Positions 1-6,930 of a stretch of 9,895 bases of DNA are shown in pieces (position 1 is the stretch's first letter; every line of letters starts with the position of its first letter). The translations under genes were made by a program, and so were the position numbers. Source of the stretch: Vulcanimicrobiota bacterium (GTDB lineage Bacteria; Eremiobacterota; Eremiobacteria; Baltobacterales; Baltobacteraceae); the NCBI GenBank assembly GCA_028287545.1, contig JAQBPL010000359.1:1-9895 (forward strand), in the 5' to 3' direction. The notes below the pieces were generated by a model. It was not told where the DNA came from, ran no database searches, and saw only the letters and a program-made list of their open reading frames with translations.

Positions 1-696
1 GCGCTCGTCGATCTGGCAAGCCGCGAGCGTCCGGCGAACTTCACCGCGACCGCGTCCCTCGGCGGACGTCCGATCCTCTCCCAGCAATTTTCCGGCCCGC
101 GCGCCGCGCCGCGCACGAAGACGGTGCCGATGCGCGACCTGCCTGCCGCTCACAGCGACGTGACGCTCGCCAAAGACGGTAGCGGAACCCTGCATTATGC
201 GGTGACCTATCGGTATCGCGTCGCCGGCCGCGCACCCGGACGGTTGAACGGCCTGCGCATCACGCGCGTCGTGCGTCCGGCCAACGCGGCGACGGTCCTC
301 GCGACGCTCGGCCTCGCCTTGCCGGCCGCGTCGCTCGAACTTGCGGCGGCGCACGTCTACGACGTCGAGCTGCAGATCGTCAGCGACCACCCGGTCGAGC
401 GGGTCCTGATCACCGATCCGTTGCCGGCGGGGCTGGAAGGCGTCGACACCGCCTTCGCGACGACGTCCGGCGCGCTGCGCGTCCCCTCCGCGTCGTGGCA
501 GATCGGCGACCAGCAGATTCGCACCGATATGATCCAAGCGTACGCCGACCAGTTGGACGCGGGCATCTACCGCCTGCACTATCTCGCGCGCACGGTGACG
601 CCCGGAACGTTCGCGTGGCCGGGGGCCGAGGTGCACGTCGTCGACCGGCCCGACGAGTTCGGCCGAACCGCGGCAACCGTGGTGGTCGTGAAATAG
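1..696 (+). CDS. Alpha-2-macroglobulin family protein, C-terminal fragment
   Basis: The frame is open from base 1 to the TAG at 694-696, so 231 residues of the C-terminus are present and the start lies outside the window. Bacterial alpha-2-macroglobulins are large envelope proteins thought to trap foreign proteases. Residues 1 to about 45 resemble the end of the complement-like thioester domain region (ALVDLASRE, then FTATASLGGRPILS). The rest resembles the terminal beta-sandwich (MG10-like) domain: YDVELQIVSDHPVERVLITD, then PLPAGLEGVD, YRLHYLARTVTPGTFAWPG, and the closing DEFGRTAATVVVV. The YRL(H/R)Y.ARA.TPGTF and (E/D)FGR.A motifs are characteristic of this family end. The thioester motif and bait region cannot be seen here, so it is unknown whether this is the thioester or thioester-less type. 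A strong hairpin follows 21 bases after the stop. Confidence 0.85.
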   Translation, partial: ALVDLASRERPANFTATASLGGRPILSQQFSGPRAAPRTKTVPMRDLPAAHSDVTLAKDGSGTLHYAVTYRYRVAGRAPGRLNGLRITRVVRPANAATVLATLGLALPAASLELAAAHVYDVELQIVSDHPVERVLITDPLPAGLEGVDTAFATTSGALRVPSASWQIGDQQIRTDMIQAYADQLDAGIYRLHYLARTVTPGTFAWPGAEVHVVDRPDEFGRTAATVVVVK

Positions 697-716
697 ACCA
701 AGGGGCTGCCTTCACG

Positions 717-763
717 CGAAGCGATCGGTGGCGCGACGACACACCCGACCACCGATCGCTTCG
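717..763 (+). terminator. Strong 15-bp hairpin after the macroglobulin gene
   Basis: Bases 717-731 (CGAAGCGATCGGTGG) are the exact reverse complement of 749-763, with a 17-base loop. The stem starts 21 bases after the stop codon and is followed by TTGTCAC, so there is no run of T. It probably ends or protects the macroglobulin transcript. The lack of a T tract is the main doubt for intrinsic termination. Confidence 0.55.
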
Positions 764-783
764 TTGTCACTATGTACGGTCGG

Positions 784-806
784 CTCGGATTCGGTCGTGA
801 TCCGAG
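784..806. repeat. 7-bp inverted repeat upstream of the LuxR gene
   Basis: CTCGGAT (784-790) pairs with ATCCGAG (800-806) across 9 bases. Its right arm overlaps the first bases of the 21-bp repeat at 803-823, so both belong to one compact control region about 80-100 bases before the LuxR start. It is a candidate operator or leader hairpin. Confidence 0.4.
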
Positions 807-823
807 TTAGGTAGACGCGGCGC
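803..823 (+). repeat. 21-bp inverted repeat, left copy (flanks LuxR gene)
   Basis: This 21-base block contains GAGTTAGGTAGACGCGG. It is repeated perfectly in reverse complement at 2363-2383, on the other side of the LuxR gene. It lies 63 bases before the ATG at 887. It may be an operator for the regulator encoded between the copies, or one end of a mobile or invertible segment. Confidence 0.8.
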
Positions 824-886
824 GGTTGGCTGAATCGCAACACTTCGCCGCAGGTCCGTAAGTGCGGAAAAGCGTACCGGATCAGC

Positions 887-2350
887 ATGCCGACGGCGCG
901 GGTTTCAATAGAGTCCGTATTCCGGCATTGCTTGGGGAGCAATGCGCGCGATCTCGCGGCGCTGCGCGGTACCCTCGCGGCGGGGTCGACGCACGCGCGG
1001 CTGGTCGATGCCGTATTGGCGCAGTTCGACGGCGACGTCGCGCGCGGCGACCGGATCCTGCGCAACGCGTGGCAGTCCGCTTCGAGCGATGAGTGCGGCT
1101 TCGTCGCGGAGTTGTGGCTCCCGATCCTGATCTCGCTTCAGCGCTTCGAGGAAGTCGAGACGATTCTCGGCGACCCACGCATCGACCGCGACGCGCCCAA
1201 GTTTGCCGCGTTGCGCTGCGTCGTCGCGGCAGTTGCGGGCGATGCAGCGGCATCGCTGGGGCTGGCGAACTCGCTCGAAGCGGCTCTCGACGACGAGGCC
1301 GACCCGCTGCTGCGGATGCGCGTCCACCAGCGTCTGGCGCTGGCGGCGTTCTACCGCAACGAACCGGAGGCGGCCCTGCGGCACGCCGACGCGTCGGTTG
1401 CGCTCGCCCGCGCGAACGGTGCGCACCGAGTCGCGGCCAGCGCACATTCGGTAGCCTATACCACACACTACGCGCTCACCGGCGATCTCCTCGCGGCGCT
1501 GCGCTGCGCGCGCGAGGTCGCGGTCGAGGCCGCCGCCGCCGGCGATCGTTCGGTGCGCGCGCTGGGCCTGGTCGCGCAGTACGAAATCTCCGTCGAGCTG
1601 GCGGATGACGCGGCTGCTCAGGCGACGATGGAGATGTTGCGGGCCGAGCCCTTGCCGGAGCAGTACCGCGAGCGATTCGCGAGCCGGGTCGCCGACGCGA
1701 TGACGCAGGCCGCTCAGGGCGACTATGCCGCGGCGCGCAACGTCTTCGTCGTCCTGAGCGACGAAGACGGGCGCAGCCAGGGGGAGCGCTCGCTGTGTCG
1801 CGCGCTCGCGGCGCTGTGCAACGTCGCGGTCGGCGATGAAGAGGCGGCTCGCTCGCTGTCGCGGCGCGCGATCGGCGCATCCGCGCGTCCGCCGAGCGGG
1901 CTTCCGGCGTACGAACTGCGCTATCGGCGTCTGGCGCGCGCGATCGCCTGTGCGACCTGCGCGCTGCTCGGCGACACGGTGCGCGCCGACCGCCGCGCCG
2001 ACGCGGCGCTGCTGCGCGACGATCCGGACGTCGCCGGGCTCGTCGGAGCAGGACGCGGCGTGCGGGCTGCCGCGCTCTCGCCCAAAGTGCGCGGATACGC
2101 ACGACTGATCGAATCCGTGCACGCTCGCCTGACGCAGCGCCCCGGCTCGGGCCCGCTCACGACGACGGAGCTGGAGATCTTCCGGCAGATCGACGCGGGA
2201 CGAAACGCACCGCAAATCGCCCAGGCGCTCGGCCGCAGCCCCTACACGATTCGCACCCACGTTCGTAATGCGATCGAGAAGCTGCAGGCGCACGGCCGGC
2301 TCGACGCGCTGGCCCGGGCGCGAAAGATGGGTCTCCTGCAAGACGCCTGA
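887..2350 (+). CDS. LuxR-type regulator with long helical (TPR-like) N-terminus
   Basis: This 487-residue cytoplasmic protein has a clear LuxR/NarL DNA-binding domain in the last 66 residues: LTTTELEIFRQIDAGRNAPQ, IAQALGRSPYTIRTHVRNAI, then a final helix ending ARKMGLLQDA. Residues 1 to about 400 are an Ala/Arg/Leu-rich array of helices with TPR-like spacing (for example FYRNEPEAALRHADASVALA), as in MalT-like or stand-alone LuxR regulators. No receiver domain, P-loop ATPase or autoinducer domain is visible, so the input signal is unknown. The ATG at 887 is the first good start in frame. Its ribosome binding site is weak (GGATCAGC directly upstream), so the start is moderately sure. The gene sits alone between the perfect 21-bp inverted repeats at 803-823 and 2363-2383, which suggests autoregulation and possibly control of the 2458-3777 genes. 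Confidence 0.8.
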   Translation: MPTARVSIESVFRHCLGSNARDLAALRGTLAAGSTHARLVDAVLAQFDGDVARGDRILRNAWQSASSDECGFVAELWLPILISLQRFEEVETILGDPRIDRDAPKFAALRCVVAAVAGDAAASLGLANSLEAALDDEADPLLRMRVHQRLALAAFYRNEPEAALRHADASVALARANGAHRVAASAHSVAYTTHYALTGDLLAALRCAREVAVEAAAAGDRSVRALGLVAQYEISVELADDAAAQATMEMLRAEPLPEQYRERFASRVADAMTQAAQGDYAAARNVFVVLSDEDGRSQGERSLCRALAALCNVAVGDEEAARSLSRRAIGASARPPSGLPAYELRYRRLARAIACATCALLGDTVRADRRADAALLRDDPDVAGLVGAGRGVRAAALSPKVRGYARLIESVHARLTQRPGSGPLTTTELEIFRQIDAGRNAPQIAQALGRSPYTIRTHVRNAIEKLQAHGRLDALARARKMGLLQDA

Positions 2351-2362
2351 GCGTCCGGGTCG

Positions 2363-2383
2363 GCGCCGCGTCTACCTAACTCG
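2363..2383 (-). repeat. 21-bp inverted repeat, right copy
   Basis: This is the exact reverse complement of 803-823. It begins 12 bases after the LuxR stop and lies 74 bases before the small-peptide start at 2458, so it is in the promoter region of the downstream group of genes. Next to it the heptamer CGCGTCT occurs twice (2367-2373 and 2382-2388), 15 bases apart. Confidence 0.8.
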
Positions 2384-2401
2384 CGTCTGACCGCGAGACC
2401 G

Positions 2402-2448
2402 CCTCTTCGCTACGGTGGGTGAGTAAGACACTCACCGCTTCGAAGAGG
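2402..2448 (+). promoter_or_regulatory. Two-tier stem-loop sequestering a ribosome binding site
   Basis: The outer stem pairs CCTCTTCG (2402-2409) with CGAAGAGG (2441-2448). The inner stem pairs GGTGAGT (2418-2424) with ACTCACC (2430-2436) around the loop AAGAC. The 3' arm of the outer stem contains most of the purine-rich ribosome binding site (AGAGGGG, 2444-2450) for the ATG at 2458. Folding would hide that site, so this looks like a translational control element. If transcription starts inside the stem, only the inner hairpin would be in the RNA. Confidence 0.5.
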
Positions 2449-2457
2449 GGTTCCGCC

Positions 2458-2517
2458 ATGGATCCGATCAGCCTGCTCCTTATCATCATCGCCATCGTGC
2501 CGCCGATCTGCATTTGA
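2458..2517 (+). CDS. 19-residue hydrophobic small peptide
   Basis: ATG at 2458 opens MDPISLLLIIIAIVPPICI and stops at TGA 2515-2517. A purine-rich ribosome binding site (AGAGGGG, 2444-2450) lies 7 bases upstream, one of the better ones in the window. Residues 5-14 are almost all Leu/Ile/Val/Ala, enough for a short membrane-inserted helix, and PP follows near the end. The size and composition resemble tiny membrane peptides such as the Ibs-type toxins of type I systems, or a leader peptide, but I recognise no specific family. The 73-residue reading frame starts 4 bases after its stop, and the HD-GYP gene follows. The site and spacing argue that it is translated. The function is unknown. Confidence 0.45.
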   Translation: MDPISLLLIIIAIVPPICI

Positions 2518-2521
2518 TCGT

Positions 2522-2743
2522 ATGCTGGGGCTTGACGGCGATCCGCGCCCGCTGTCCGTCTTGGTGGACTTCCTAGTCGGGGAGTCCGTGCAAACGCTGG
2601 CGCGCAAGAACAGGGTCGCTGAGGAATTTGTGGAGTCGGCCCTTCGGAGTGCGCTCGCGCTCTATGACTTTTCGGCGATCAGCCGGGCGCCGGAAGTGCG
2701 TCACGCTCGCACCGTCGTGACCGGAGAATTGCAATGCTCGTAG
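2522..2743 (+). CDS. Small hypothetical protein, possible helix-turn-helix
   Basis: This 73-residue frame starts 4 bases after the small peptide and ends 10 bases inside the HD-GYP gene, so the three could be translationally coupled. Residues 16-46 (DFLVGESVQTLARKNRVAEE, then FVESALRSALA) look like a helix-turn-helix: a helix with LA, a short turn, then a recognition-like helix. The last 25 residues have no recognisable features. The ATG at 2522 has no clear ribosome binding site, so translation may depend on the upstream peptide. No named family is recognised. The domain reading is inferred from the helix pattern alone, and a chance frame is possible. Confidence 0.45.
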   Translation: MLGLDGDPRPLSVLVDFLVGESVQTLARKNRVAEEFVESALRSALALYDFSAISRAPEVRHARTVVTGELQCS

Positions 2744-3777
2744 TTATCGTCGATGACGATGCGTTCAACGTCCGCCTTTACGCGAAAATCGTCGCGCAGA
2801 TTCCGAACGCCTCGACGAAGGGGTTCACCTCATCCGCCGAAGCGATGGCGTGGTGCCGGGTGAACGAGCCGGACCTGCTCCTGCTCGACTACCGCATGCC
2901 GAGCCCCGACGGGCTCGAGTTCATCGAGCAGTACCGCGCGCTGTGGCCCGATTCGGATGTCCCGATCGTCATGGTGACGGCCGAACAGGACCACAACGTT
3001 CGCCGACGCGCCTTCGATTTGGGCGCGAGCGACTTCTTGGTGAAACCGACCGATCCCATCGAGCTGGTGGCGCGCGTGCGGAACCTGCTGGAGCTGCGCA
3101 AGAGCCGAGCGCGTGCGCGGATGCTCACCAATGAAGTCGTGCGCGCGACGCGTGAGCTCGCCGACCGCGAAGAAGAGACGATCTATCGGCTGATGCGAGC
3201 CGCCGAGTACCGGGACAACGAGACCGGAACGCACATCGCGCGGATGGGCCGGTACGCCGCTCTCGTCGGCAGGAAGCTCGGCCTGAACGCGGCTGAGCAG
3301 CGGATGCTGCTGCTGGCGACGCCGATGCACGACATCGGCAAGGTCGCGACGCCGGACCAGATTTTGCTCAAGCCCGGACCGCTCACCGCGGCCGAGTGGG
3401 AGATCATGCGCTCGCACACGACGTCGGGCTACGACGTTTTGAGCGGCAGCTCGTCGCTCGTCCTGCAGACGGCGGCCGACATCGCCCTGCGGCATCACGA
3501 GCGCTGGGACGGCTCGGGATACCCGGGCGGCCTGAGCGGCGAGGATATCCCGCAGTGCGCGCGGATCGCAGCCGTCTGCGACGTGTTCGACGCGCTGGTG
3601 TCGGAGCGGCCGTACAAGCGGGCATGGCGGGTCGACGACGCGTTCGCGGAGATCGAGCGCGTCGCCGGCTCACACTTCGACCCGGTGATCGCTACGGCGT
3701 TCCTCGAATGTCGCCCGAACGTGCTCGCGGTGATGGCGCGTTTTGTGGACAAGGCGACGACGGTCTCGGCTGCCTGA
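2734..3777 (+). CDS. Response regulator with HD-GYP c-di-GMP phosphodiesterase domain
   Basis: This 347-residue protein joins an N-terminal receiver domain to an HD-GYP output. In the receiver the acidic pocket is D7-D9, the phospho-acceptor is D52 (LLLLDYRMP), T82 is the switch residue and K104 is in FLVKPTDP. A charged helical linker (about 115-155) leads to the HD-GYP domain. Metal-ligand positions look complete: E163 and H167 (NETGTHIARM), H199-D200 (HDIGK), H228, H254-H255 (HHERWDGSGYPGG, with GYP at 262-264) and D283. An active phosphodiesterase hydrolysing c-di-GMP is therefore likely. GGAGA at 2723-2727 is 6 bases before the ATG, and the start overlaps the preceding frame by 10 bases. 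No partner kinase is adjacent, so the cognate sensor is an orphan elsewhere or the pair at 7102-8849 cross-talks. Confidence 0.93.
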   Translation: MLVVIVDDDAFNVRLYAKIVAQIPNASTKGFTSSAEAMAWCRVNEPDLLLLDYRMPSPDGLEFIEQYRALWPDSDVPIVMVTAEQDHNVRRRAFDLGASDFLVKPTDPIELVARVRNLLELRKSRARARMLTNEVVRATRELADREEETIYRLMRAAEYRDNETGTHIARMGRYAALVGRKLGLNAAEQRMLLLATPMHDIGKVATPDQILLKPGPLTAAEWEIMRSHTTSGYDVLSGSSSLVLQTAADIALRHHERWDGSGYPGGLSGEDIPQCARIAAVCDVFDALVSERPYKRAWRVDDAFAEIERVAGSHFDPVIATAFLECRPNVLAVMARFVDKATTVSAA

Positions 3778-3856
3778 GGGAGCGAGACGGTCCAGCCCAT
3801 TGCGGGTACGGTGTGAGCATAATCGCTCTTATCCTGTCCCGCATGGGAGTTCGCGT

Positions 3857-4234
3857 ATGCTCAGACGACTCACGATGCTCGCTCTGACCGGCGTCCTTGC
3901 GACGGCCGGCTTGGTGAGTTTCCCTTCCGTCGGCGCGGCGGCGCCTGACCAAAACACCTTCAGCACCGCCAACGGCGTGTGGAACAGCCGCAACCCGGGC
4001 CACAGCTGGAGAACGACCGCCTGGAACGGCGATCGCCGCTGGCAGCGACGTGATCGCGACGACCGCCGCCGCGATCGCGGAGATCGCGACAACCGTTGGA
4101 ACACGTGGAACGGCGGTTCCCGGAACAATTGGAACGGCAATTCTCGGAATAGTTGGAACGGCAGCAACTGGAACAACGGGCGTCACAACGGCCGGCGGTA
4201 CATCCAGCACCGCGACCGCGACGATCGCCGCTAG
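3857..4234 (+). CDS. Exported Asn/Trp/Arg/Asp-rich low-complexity protein
   Basis: This 125-residue protein has a clear Sec-type signal peptide: MLRR, a hydrophobic stretch from about 7 to 21, then SVGAAAPDQ with likely cleavage after AAA near residue 29. The mature part is low complexity. Residues 57-82 are Arg/Asp-rich (GDRRWQRRDRDDRR), 80-110 repeat a W-N-G unit with N/S/R spacers (NWNGNSRNSWNGSNWNNG), and the tail is RYIQHRDRDDRR. No catalytic motif or cysteine is present. GGGAG at 3845-3849 lies 7 bases before the ATG at 3857. An in-frame upstream ATG at 3743 lies inside the HD-GYP gene and would lose the signal peptide. Small exported proteins of this type are usually annotated hypothetical; a matrix, polymer- or ion-binding role is possible but not shown. 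Confidence 0.75.
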   Translation: MLRRLTMLALTGVLATAGLVSFPSVGAAAPDQNTFSTANGVWNSRNPGHSWRTTAWNGDRRWQRRDRDDRRRDRGDRDNRWNTWNGGSRNNWNGNSRNSWNGSNWNNGRHNGRRYIQHRDRDDRR

Positions 4235-5932
4235 CTAGACCGGAGCGCCGGCAGCGCTCTGCTGCCGGCGCGCTTCGTCCTCTTGCAGCTCGCGCCATTG
4301 CACTTTGCCGGACCCGGAACGCGGGAGTGACGGCACGAACTCGACGACGCTCGGCGCTTTGTAGACGGCCATGTGGGCGCGCGCCCAGTCGATGATCTCT
4401 TCGGGTGTGACCTCGGCGCCGTCGCGCGGCACGATCAGCGCCTTGACGCGTTCGCCGATGCGCGGATCGGTCGAAGCGATCACGCAGGCTTCTTTGACGC
4501 CCGGGTGCGCGAACAGCTTCGTCTCGACCTCCGCCGGCCACACCTTGAAGCCTGCGACGTTGATCATGCGCTTGAGGCGGTCGACCAGGAAGAAGTATCC
4601 TTCGTCATCGACGTAGCCTAAGTCGCCGGTGCGAAAGAAGCGCTTCCCGTCGAGCTCGATGAACGCGTCGGCGGTCGCTTCGGGCTGATGCCAGTATTCG
4701 CGCATCACCTGCGAGCCGGAGATCAGAATCTCGCCGGTCTCGCCCGCAGGGAGTTCGCGCAGCGTTTCGGGATCGATCACGCGCGAGTCGACGCCGAAGG
4801 TCGGAACGCCCAAGCATTGCAGCTTCGTGCGCTCCTGCGGGTTCGCGTGCGTCATCGCGATCGTCTCGGTGAGCCCGTAGCCCTCCATATAGTTCAGACC
4901 CAGGCGCTCGGTCAGCTCCGTGCCGACGGCCGCGGGGAGCGGCGCGCCGCCGCCGCTGAGGTGCGCGATCGACGCCAGCGCTTCGCCGCGGTATGCCGGA
5001 TGCGCCAGCAAATCGACGATCATCGTGCTGATCGCCGTCATGCTCGTACAGCGGTACCGCTCGATCAGCGTCAGCACGACGGCGGGATCCCAGCGGGTCG
5101 TCATGACGATCGTCGATCCGCACAGCAGCGTCGCGTTCATGTCGCCGGTCATCCCGGTCACGTGGAAGTACGGCAAGACGGACATCACGCGGCGCCCCGG
5201 CATCATGGCGCCGCCCCACATCGGCGTCGCGAAGGCCGTCGTCTGAATCGAACGATGCGTGTGGACGCAGCCCTTTGGCCGTCCCGTAGTGCCGGACGTG
5301 TACGGCAAGAGCGCCATGTCGTCGCCGCCCGCCGTCATCGGGCCCGGGCGTTCGCCGGACGCCAGAGCGGCGGAGAATGCGACGAACCCTTCGCCTTCTA
5401 CCGGCGCGCGCGGCGCGGCAACGGCCGGCGGAAGGTCGAGATCCGTCGCGGTTTCGAGGTAGTCGGAGTAGGCTGCGACGATCGCGTGCTTCAGCGGCGC
5501 CGGCACGAGCGCGCGCAGCCGCGGCGCAAGCTCTTGCCCGGTGATCGCGACCGTTGCGCCGCTGTCCTCGAGGTAGACGGCGAGTTCTTCTCCGACGAGC
5601 ATCGGGTTCAGCGGAACCACGACCGCGTCGGCGCGCAGAATCGCATAGTACGCGATCACGAATTGCGGCGAGTTCTGCATGTAGAGCAAAACGCGGTCGC
5701 CGCGCCGTACGCCGGCGCGGTTCACGAGGTAGCCCGCGAGCGCTTCGACCTCGTTCCACAACCGCCGGTACGAGATCGGCGTATCGTAGTAGACGATCGC
5801 GGCGTGATCGGGGAAGCGCGCCGCCGACGTCGCGAGGTTGTGCGCGAGATTGGTTTGCGGAACGGGAAATTCTTTGGGGCGGCCCTTGGGCCAGAAGGCG
5901 AAGTGTCGCGGAGGAACTCCGGCGTCGCTCAA
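4235..5932 (-). CDS. AMP-forming acyl-CoA ligase (long-chain fatty-acid type)
   Basis: This 565-residue member of the ANL adenylating family activates a carboxylate with ATP and joins it to coenzyme A. The P-loop is YTSGTTGRPKG (211-221), the A5 motif YMEGYGLTE (349-357), the A7 motif FFRTGDLGY (432-440), the hinge DRLKRMI (451-457), and the catalytic lysine is K543 in PRSGSGK. The N-terminal HFAFWPKGRPKEFPVPQTNL matches the start of long-chain fatty-acid CoA ligases of about 560 residues, so the protein is full length. The start is TTG at 5932, overlapping the glpX stop as TTGA, with GGCGGAA just upstream; translation is probably coupled to glpX. Substrate chain length cannot be read from the sequence. 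The TAG at 4235-4237 directly abuts the stop of the convergent exported-protein gene. Confidence 0.92.
   Translation of the reverse strand: MSDAGVPPRHFAFWPKGRPKEFPVPQTNLAHNLATSAARFPDHAAIVYYDTPISYRRLWNEVEALAGYLVNRAGVRRGDRVLLYMQNSPQFVIAYYAILRADAVVVPLNPMLVGEELAVYLEDSGATVAITGQELAPRLRALVPAPLKHAIVAAYSDYLETATDLDLPPAVAAPRAPVEGEGFVAFSAALASGERPGPMTAGGDDMALLPYTSGTTGRPKGCVHTHRSIQTTAFATPMWGGAMMPGRRVMSVLPYFHVTGMTGDMNATLLCGSTIVMTTRWDPAVVLTLIERYRCTSMTAISTMIVDLLAHPAYRGEALASIAHLSGGGAPLPAAVGTELTERLGLNYMEGYGLTETIAMTHANPQERTKLQCLGVPTFGVDSRVIDPETLRELPAGETGEILISGSQVMREYWHQPEATADAFIELDGKRFFRTGDLGYVDDEGYFFLVDRLKRMINVAGFKVWPAEVETKLFAHPGVKEACVIASTDPRIGERVKALIVPRDGAEVTPEEIIDWARAHMAVYKAPSVVEFVPSLPRSGSGKVQWRELQEDEARRQQSAAGAPV
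4245..4271. terminator. 11-bp hairpin between convergent genes
   Basis: GCGCCGGCAGC (4245-4255) is the exact reverse complement of 4261-4271, with loop GCTCT. It lies 11 bases after the stop of the exported protein gene and inside the last codons of the convergent ligase gene. It would serve as a terminator for the plus-strand gene. No T tract follows. Confidence 0.45.
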
Positions 5933-6930
5933 CGCCGTTCCGCCGGTCGTGTCTCCCCGACGACGACGCCGAGGTCGAGGTTGCGCGGGCGCAGGTCGTG
6001 CCGCGCGTCGATCGTGCGAATGACGTGCGAGTAGGACGAGATGATGATCGATTGGGTGAACGCTCTGCCGCGGCGATAGCGAACGCCGTCGAGAAACTCG
6101 CCGTCGGTCACGCCGGTCGCGGTGAAGATCGCTTCCTCGCTCGAGCAGAGGTCGTCCAGGGTCAGCGTCGCGCCGATGCGCAGACCTTCGCTGCGGGCGA
6201 TCTCTTCGTCACGTTCGTCGCGCGCCCACAGGCGGCCGAACATCTCGCCGCCCAGCGCGCGGGTCGCGCATGCTGCGATCACGCCCTCGGGCGATCCCCC
6301 GATTCCGGCCAGCACGTCGACGCGCGCGCGGTCTTCCAGCACGGCGTACACGGCATTCGCGACGTCGCCGTCGCCGAACACGCGAACGCGTGCTCCGGCG
6401 GCGCGCACCGCGCGCATGAGCGATTCGTTGCGCGGGCGTTCGAGCAGGGCGACGGTGAGGTCGGCGACTTCGCGGCCCTTGGCACGGGCAAGCGCGCGCA
6501 GGTTTTCTTCGAGCGGCATCTCGATCGAGACGACGCCGCGGCCGGCGGGGCCCGTCACGAGCTTCTCCATGTAGGGCACCCGCGTTCGGAAGAGCGTTCC
6601 GCGCGGGGCCGCGGCGATGACGGCGATCGCGCCGGGGCCGCCTTTCGAGGCCAGCGTCGTCCCGTCGATCGGGTCGACCGCGATGTCCAGCGAGGGGCCG
6701 CGGCCGTTGCCGACCTCCTCGCCGTGATAGAGCATCGGCGCTTCGTCTTTCTCGCCCTCGCCGATCACTACCACTCCGTTGAGGTCGGCGCCGGCGAGCG
6801 CCGTACGCATCGCCTCGACGGCGGCGCCGTCGACGGCGTTTTTCTCTCCTAGACCGACTAGGCGTCCGGCGGCAATCGCCGCCGCCTCGGTCCCACGAAC
6901 GAAGGCATACTCGAGCGCATGGGTCTCCAT
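5929..6930 (-). CDS. glpX: Class II fructose-1,6-bisphosphatase
   Basis: This 333-residue GlpX-type enzyme removes the 1-phosphate from fructose 1,6-bisphosphate in gluconeogenesis and the pentose or Calvin cycles. Signatures are ALEYAFVRGTEAAAIAAGRL at 6-25, GEGEKDEAPML (57-67), the metal site VDPIDGTT (85-92), PYMEKLVTGPAGRG (119-132), GDGDV (186-190), GGSPEGV (211-217) and ATGVTDG (271-277). Its length matches the family. I chose the ATG at 6930 because family homology begins right there; a TTG at 6993 would add 21 unrelated residues. The stop overlaps the TTG start of the acyl-CoA ligase. Pairing the two would connect fatty-acid use to sugar synthesis, which is an inference from context. 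Confidence 0.95.
   Translation of the reverse strand: METHALEYAFVRGTEAAAIAAGRLVGLGEKNAVDGAAVEAMRTALAGADLNGVVVIGEGEKDEAPMLYHGEEVGNGRGPSLDIAVDPIDGTTLASKGGPGAIAVIAAAPRGTLFRTRVPYMEKLVTGPAGRGVVSIEMPLEENLRALARAKGREVADLTVALLERPRNESLMRAVRAAGARVRVFGDGDVANAVYAVLEDRARVDVLAGIGGSPEGVIAACATRALGGEMFGRLWARDERDEEIARSEGLRIGATLTLDDLCSSEEAIFTATGVTDGEFLDGVRYRRGRAFTQSIIISSYSHVIRTIDARHDLRPRNLDLGVVVGETRPAERR

Noticed and set aside
905..2341. A 478-residue open frame on the minus strand, antisense to the LuxR gene
   Set aside because: Its translation is Arg-rich without any recognisable domain, and the plus strand has a clear LuxR domain. Long antisense frames are usual in GC-rich genes.
803..2383. Ends of an insertion sequence or composite transposon
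   Set aside because: The enclosed gene is a regulator, not a transposase or recombinase, and no target-site duplication was found next to the repeats. Kept only as an alternative explanation.
4688..6034. A 448-residue plus-strand frame opposite the acyl-CoA ligase
   Set aside because: Composition is Arg/His/Ala-rich, with no domain and no ribosome binding site; the ligase motifs on the minus strand are complete.
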